Source: an uncultured bacterium
GTDB taxonomy: Bacteria > Verrucomicrobiota > Kiritimatiellia > PWTM01
DNA length: 64,000 nucleotides
Direction of reading: 5' to 3'
Assembly: GCA_938010045.1 (NCBI GenBank)
Contig: CALLFZ010000010.1
Location: 186,001-250,000, forward strand
Shown: one piece after another, positions 60,721 through 64,000 of the stretch
How positions within the stretch are numbered: position 1 is the first letter of the stretch
Layout: every line of letters starts with the position of its first letter
Notes under the pieces: generated by a model
What the model saw: only the letters and a program-made list of their open reading frames with translations
Told to the model about the DNA's origin: nothing
Databases searched by the model: none
Translations under genes and position numbers: made by a program

Positions 60721-61269
60721 TCAAGCCCGCTCCACCTGCGAATACTCCAGCTCGACCGGCGTCGCGCGGCCGAAGATCGAGACCGACACCTTCAGTTTGC
60801 CGTGGGCCGGATCCACCTCTTCCACCACGCCCGTAAAACTCTGAAACGGACCTTCCGTGATCGTCACCGACTCGCCAGGCTCGAATGTCACGCGCGGACG
60901 GACCTTGTCCTTCTTCTCCTCCACCTGCGCCAGAATTCGTTCGACCTCCTCCGGCCGCAACGGCACCGGCTGGTCCCCGCCAATGAACCGGATCACCCCC
61001 TGGGTCTCCTGGATGAACCTCCAGCTCCGCTCGATGATTCGGTTGTCGTCGTCGTACAAGGCCATCTCGATCAGCACGTACCCCGGAAAAAACTTCTTGA
61101 CGGTCGTCGTCCGGCGCGCCCCCTTCGCCTCCGCCACCCGCTCGGTCGGCACCAGCACCGTCCCGATCAGATCCCCCATCTCCTCGATCTTCGCGCGGCG
61201 CTCGATGCTCTCCTTGACCCGATTCTCCTGTCCCGAGAGCGTGTGCAACACAAACCACTGCTTCTTCAT
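60721..61269 (-). CDS. nusG: Transcription termination/antitermination protein NusG
   Basis: A 182-residue NusG. The NGN domain contains [19 protein letters not shown] and [12 protein letters not shown]; the C-terminal KOW domain has [20 protein letters not shown]. It binds RNA polymerase and links it to Rho or the ribosome through S10, also encoded here. It starts 16 bases after secE. Confidence 0.97.
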   Translation of the reverse strand: MKKQWFVLHTLSGQENRVKESIERRAKIEEMGDLIGTVLVPTERVAEAKGARRTTTVKKFFPGYVLIEMALYDDDNRIIERSWRFIQETQGVIRFIGGDQPVPLRPEEVERILAQVEEKKDKVRPRVTFEPGESVTITEGPFQSFTGVVEEVDPAHGKLKVSVSIFGRATPVELEYSQVERA

Positions 61270-61285
61270 CCGCGCCACGCCTCCG

Positions 61286-61492
61286 TCACCGCGGCAGGAT
61301 CGCCTGCAGCACCAGCACCACCAGCCCATCACAGACCGCCACGAACGCCGCCAGCATCACGACCGAGACGATCACCACCACCGTCGACTCGAACAACTCC
61401 GTCCGGGAGGGCCACGAACACCTCCGAAGCTCGGCGTGCACGTCGGCAAAAAAACCGCGCGCCCGCTCGATCTGTGCCTGGATCTTGTTCAT
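61286..61492 (-). CDS. secE: Preprotein translocase subunit SecE
   Basis: A 68-residue short SecE with a single transmembrane segment (about 37-62, VVVIVSVVMLAAFVAVCDG). The amphipathic helix preceding it contains ELRRCSWPSRTELFEST, the conserved W-P-S/T motif. Located before nusG as in most bacteria. Confidence 0.95.
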   Translation of the reverse strand: MNKIQAQIERARGFFADVHAELRRCSWPSRTELFESTVVVIVSVVMLAAFVAVCDGLVVLVLQAILPR

Positions 61493-61517
61493 GCCACCCG
61501 TCGTCTCCGGTCCTGGA

Positions 61518-61593
61518 TGGCAGGCCAGGAGGGACTTGAACCCCCAACAACCGGTTTTGGAGACCGGTGCTCTGCCAATTGAGCTACTGGCCT
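61518..61593 (-). tRNA. tRNA-Trp (anticodon CCA)
   Basis: A complete cloverleaf on the minus strand. The acceptor stem pairs AGGCCAG with CTGGCCT, the D arm is GCTC/GAGC, the anticodon stem is CCGGT/ACCGG with CCA at 61560-61558, and the T loop is TTCAAGT. A discriminator G is followed by an encoded CCA 3' end. It lies between rpmG and secE inside the supercluster, so it is probably processed from the same transcript. Confidence 0.95.
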
Positions 61594-61612
61594 GCCCGCC
61601 AAATCCCGCCCG

Positions 61613-61765
61613 TCACTTCGTCTCGCGATGCAGCGTGTGCCGACGGTCAAACGGGCAATACTTGCGCAACTCAAGACGCTCCGTCTGCGCTTTCTTGTTC
61701 CGCGTCGTCGTGTAGTTGCGCCGCTTGCACTCCGTGCACGCGAGCGTGATGATCTCCCTCGGCAT
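61613..61765 (-). CDS. rpmG: 50S ribosomal protein L33
   Basis: A 50-residue protein: [39 protein letters not shown] as the closing blocks. The first Cys pair (CTEC) is present, but the second reads Cys-Pro-Phe-Asp, so the fourth zinc-binding Cys of the C+ type is replaced by Asp. It lies 24 bases after tuf and just before tRNA-Trp, a common place for rpmG. Confidence 0.94.
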   Translation of the reverse strand: MPREIITLACTECKRRNYTTTRNKKAQTERLELRKYCPFDRRHTLHRETK

Positions 61766-61789
61766 CGCCGCACACCCCTGCGAACCGCG

Positions 61790-62998
61790 CTACTCCAGAA
61801 TCTCCGTCACGCGGCCCGCGCCCACCGTCCGTCCGCCCTCGCGGATCGCGAACCGCATGAACTTCTCCATCGCAATCGGCGTGATGAGCCGCACTTCCAT
61901 GCTCACGTTGTCGCCGGGCATCACCATCTCTACGCCCTCCGGCAGCGTGATGTCGCCGGTCACGTCCGTCGTACGGAAGTAAAACTGCGGGCGATACCCC
62001 TTGAAGAATGGCGTGTGCCGGCCGCCCTCTTCCTTCGACAACACGTACACCTCCGCCTTGAACCGCGTGTGGGGCGTGATCGTTCCCGGCTTCGCGAGCA
62101 CCTGCCCGCGCTCCACGTCTTCCTTCTTCGTGCCGCGCAGCAGGCACCCGATGTTATCCCCCGCCTGCCCCTGGTCGAGCAGCTTCCGGAACATCTCCAC
62201 ACCCGTGACCGTCGTCTTCTGCGTGTCGCGCAAGCCGACGATTTCGACCTCGTCCCCCACCTTGATCACGCCGCGCTCGACGCGGCCCGTCACCACCGTG
62301 CCGCGCCCCTCGATCGAGAACACGTCTTCGATCGGCATCAAGAACGGCTGGTCGATCGGCCGCTGCGGCTCCTCAATGTAGTTGTCCAGCGCGTCCATCA
62401 GCTCCTGGATGCACTTCGCGTCCTCATGGTCCGGCGAGGGCGCCTGCAGAGCCTTCAGCGCAGAGCCGCGGATGATCGGCGTCTTGTCGCCCGGAAACTC
62501 GTACTTCGTGAGCAGGTCCCGGATCTCCATCTCGACGAGATCGAGCAGCTCCGGATCGTCCACCGTGTCCACCTTGTTCAGAAACACAACGATCGCCGGC
62601 ACGCCGACCTGCCGCGCCAGCAGAATGTGCTCGCGGGTCTGCGGCATCGGCCCGTCCGACGCGCTCACCACGAGAATCGCGCCGTCCATCTGCGCGGCGC
62701 CGGTGATCATGTTCTTCACATAGTCCGCATGGCCCGGGCAGTCGACGTGCGCATAGTGGCGCTTGACCGACTCGTACTCCACGTGCGCCGTCGCGATCGT
62801 CAAAATCTTCGTCGCATCTCGGCGGCCGTGCGCCTCGGAGGCCTTCGCGACCTGATCGTAGGTCACAAACGTCGCCAGTCCCTTCGCCGCCTGCACCTTC
62901 GTGATCGCCGAGGTCAGCGTCGTCTTCCCATGATCCACGTGACCGATCGTCCCAACGTTCACGTGGGGCTTCGTCCGTTCAAATTTTTCCTTCGCCAT
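61790..62998 (-). CDS. tuf: Elongation factor Tu
   Basis: A 402-residue GTPase that delivers aminoacyl-tRNA. G1 [10 protein letters not shown], switch [10 protein letters not shown] and G4 NKVD are intact; domains II and III follow with [14 protein letters not shown] and the terminal [11 protein letters not shown]. Its place at the head of the rif cluster, next to tRNA genes, resembles tufB of enterobacteria. No second tuf copy is in the window. AAGGAG lies about 9 bases before the ATG. Confidence 0.98.
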   Translation of the reverse strand: MAKEKFERTKPHVNVGTIGHVDHGKTTLTSAITKVQAAKGLATFVTYDQVAKASEAHGRRDATKILTIATAHVEYESVKRHYAHVDCPGHADYVKNMITGAAQMDGAILVVSASDGPMPQTREHILLARQVGVPAIVVFLNKVDTVDDPELLDLVEMEIRDLLTKYEFPGDKTPIIRGSALKALQAPSPDHEDAKCIQELMDALDNYIEEPQRPIDQPFLMPIEDVFSIEGRGTVVTGRVERGVIKVGDEVEIVGLRDTQKTTVTGVEMFRKLLDQGQAGDNIGCLLRGTKKEDVERGQVLAKPGTITPHTRFKAEVYVLSKEEGGRHTPFFKGYRPQFYFRTTDVTGDITLPEGVEMVMPGDNVSMEVRLITPIAMEKFMRFAIREGGRTVGAGRVTEILE

Positions 62999-63074
62999 GA
63001 CCGTTGTCTCCTTCTTCGCCTTCCGGCGATCGTTGCCTTCCGAACCTCTCCGTCCTCGCCCGTTCGGCCCGGCA

Positions 63075-63150
<76 letters not shown>

Positions 63151-63277
63151 ATTTCGTCCACGCCGTTCAGCCGCCGCCCTGCCGCGTCGAACCGCAACAC
63201 ACACCCACCCCGCGCCCGCGCGCGATGGCGCATTGTCCGCCGGTTCAACCCGATCGTTCGAACGGAAGCGAACGGAT

Positions 63278-63305
63278 AGCATATCGAAATCTGTCCGCGC
63301 GTCAA
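63278..63305 (-). promoter_or_regulatory. Promoter of the tRNA-Thr/tuf/ribosomal supercluster
   Basis: Minus-strand TTGACG (63305-63300), a 16-base spacer, then TATGCT (63283-63278). Just upstream (about 63313-63327) an A-rich tract on the minus strand, AAAAAAAAGATTT, resembles an UP element. The predicted start, near 63271, leaves about 120 bases before tRNA-Thr. The strength fits a stable-RNA/ribosomal promoter. Other promoters inside the cluster cannot be excluded. Confidence 0.65.
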
Positions 63306-63573
63306 CACCGCGCAAATCTTTTTTTTGCCGACCGGCTCGCATCGCACCGGCCGTACGGTCGGACACGCCTCGACGCCGCGCACGCCAAGCACGCGCCCGC
63401 CGGTTCTCAATCCGCCGCAGGCCCATCCTCTTCGACCGGCGACCGGCCGGCCGAATCGGCGCCTCACCGAATCCCACCGCCCGCGCCGACCATCGCCCAT
63501 GCGCCCATCGCTCCGTCGGACCGCGACCGCCGCGGGATTTGCAGTGAATGGCTCCGCCTGCGAAGCTGTACTC
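63306..63573. other. Intergenic region between divergent genes
   Basis: Between the supercluster promoter and the heparinase-like gene. Apart from the A/T tract at about 63313-63327 I see no gene or repeat. An in-frame ATG at 63499 could extend the heparinase-like protein by 25 residues, but that extension has no signal-peptide character. Confidence 0.45.
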
Positions 63574-64000
63574 ATGATCCAATGGGTCCACCTCATGGGC
63601 GCGGCCGCCGTGGCGGCCGTGGGAACCAACGACATCGCTGCGCGCATCGCGCAGGCGCGGCCGCATCCCCGACTCCTCTGGCCGGCCAGCGGCGACGCGG
63701 AGCTGCGCGCGCGCATCGCGGCGGACGAACACCTCGCCCGCGCCTGGGCGGCCGTCACGAACGCAAGCAAACGCATGCTGAATGAGCCGCCCATCCGCTA
63801 CGAAAAAGAGGGCCGGCGATTGCTCTCTCGTTCGCAGGAGGCGCTCCACCGCGTCCTCCATCTCGCCATGACCGCACGCCTCGGCGGCGACGAACGCCAC
63901 GCGCGCCGAGCCATGGCCGAGATGGCCGCCGCGGCCGCGATGCCCGACTGGAACCCCTCGCACTTTCTCGATACCGCCGAGATGACCCTCGCCCTCGCGA
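63574..64000 (+). CDS. Heparinase II/III-like protein (5' part, cut by window edge)
   Basis: The first 142 codons of a gene that continues past the window. After a hydrophobic start (IQWVHLMGAAAVAAVG, a weak signal peptide) come HPRLLWPASGDAELRARI and the helical segment SRSQEALHRVLHLAMTARLGGDERHARRA, then PDWNPSHFLDTAEMTLALA. This order, and the DWNPSHFLDTAEM motif in particular, is typical of the alpha/alpha-toroid of heparinase II/III and alginate-lyase-like enzymes of the PVC group. Expected to degrade uronic-acid polysaccharides outside the cytoplasm; the substrate cannot be told. Confidence 0.78.
   Translation, partial: MIQWVHLMGAAAVAAVGTNDIAARIAQARPHPRLLWPASGDAELRARIAADEHLARAWAAVTNASKRMLNEPPIRYEKEGRRLLSRSQEALHRVLHLAMTARLGGDERHARRAMAEMAAAAAMPDWNPSHFLDTAEMTLALA

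Noticed and set aside
63313..63327. T-run near 63320 as a terminator for a plus-strand gene
   Set aside because: No GC-rich hairpin precedes it on the plus strand and it sits where an UP element is expected for the minus-strand promoter.

Overview
The window is GC-rich, densely packed bacterial DNA, read mostly from the minus strand. The main landmark is an unbroken translation/transcription supercluster on the minus strand from about 63.3 kb down to 32.0 kb. It runs tRNA-Thr, tuf, rpmG, tRNA-Trp, secE, nusG, rplK-A-J-L, rpoB, rpoC, rpsL, rpsG, fusA, then the S10, spc and alpha gene sets down to rplQ. Three features point to a PVC-superphylum bacterium, most likely Kiritimatiellota or a relative: a hydrazine-synthase-alpha-like di-haem propeller protein, a DUF2723-like membrane/TPR protein, and polysaccharide-degradation genes (heparinase-like, decayed fucosidase). 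This placement is an inference and was not tested with a tree.

Region 1 (1-13.4 kb, minus strand). From downstream to upstream it holds a truncated alternative-oxidase-like di-iron protein, a cofactor/repair run (coaX, birA, nadC, uvrB), and three translationally coupled genes: an M28 peptidase, a pseudo-caspase/TPR exported protein and the HzsA-like protein. Beyond a strong hairpin terminator lies an ECF sigma / zinc anti-sigma / coiled-coil operon.

Region 2 (13.6-19.7 kb, plus strand). This is a complete tripartite efflux operon. A MarR regulator is read in one open frame with the TolC-like outer-membrane channel, followed by a coupled membrane-fusion protein and RND pump.

Region 3 (19.7-31.7 kb). 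Coding density drops. There is a stretch with no intact gene, a metal-permease-type gene, a frameshifted GH29 alpha-L-fucosidase pseudogene, a pteridine-reductase-like SDR, a Mut7-C protein, a minus-strand NAGS-like fused protein, a SAM methyltransferase coupled to a large membrane/TPR protein, and an LptF/LptG permease.

Region 4 (32-63.3 kb) is the supercluster, apparently driven by a near-consensus promoter upstream of tRNA-Thr. rpmD (L30) is absent, and tuf sits at the head of the cluster, not after fusA. Region 5 (63.57 kb to the end) is the 5' part of a heparinase II/III-like gene.

Two patterns recur. Operon-internal genes overlap by ATGA or GTGA and so are probably translationally coupled. 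Several first genes have a sigma-70-like promoter whose -10 hexamer ends only 6-9 bases before the ATG, which suggests leaderless transcripts. Two loci carry a pair of TCCAA-N3-TTGGA dyads with identical 32-bp centre spacing. I found no rRNA genes, CRISPR arrays, insertion sequences or prophage genes.
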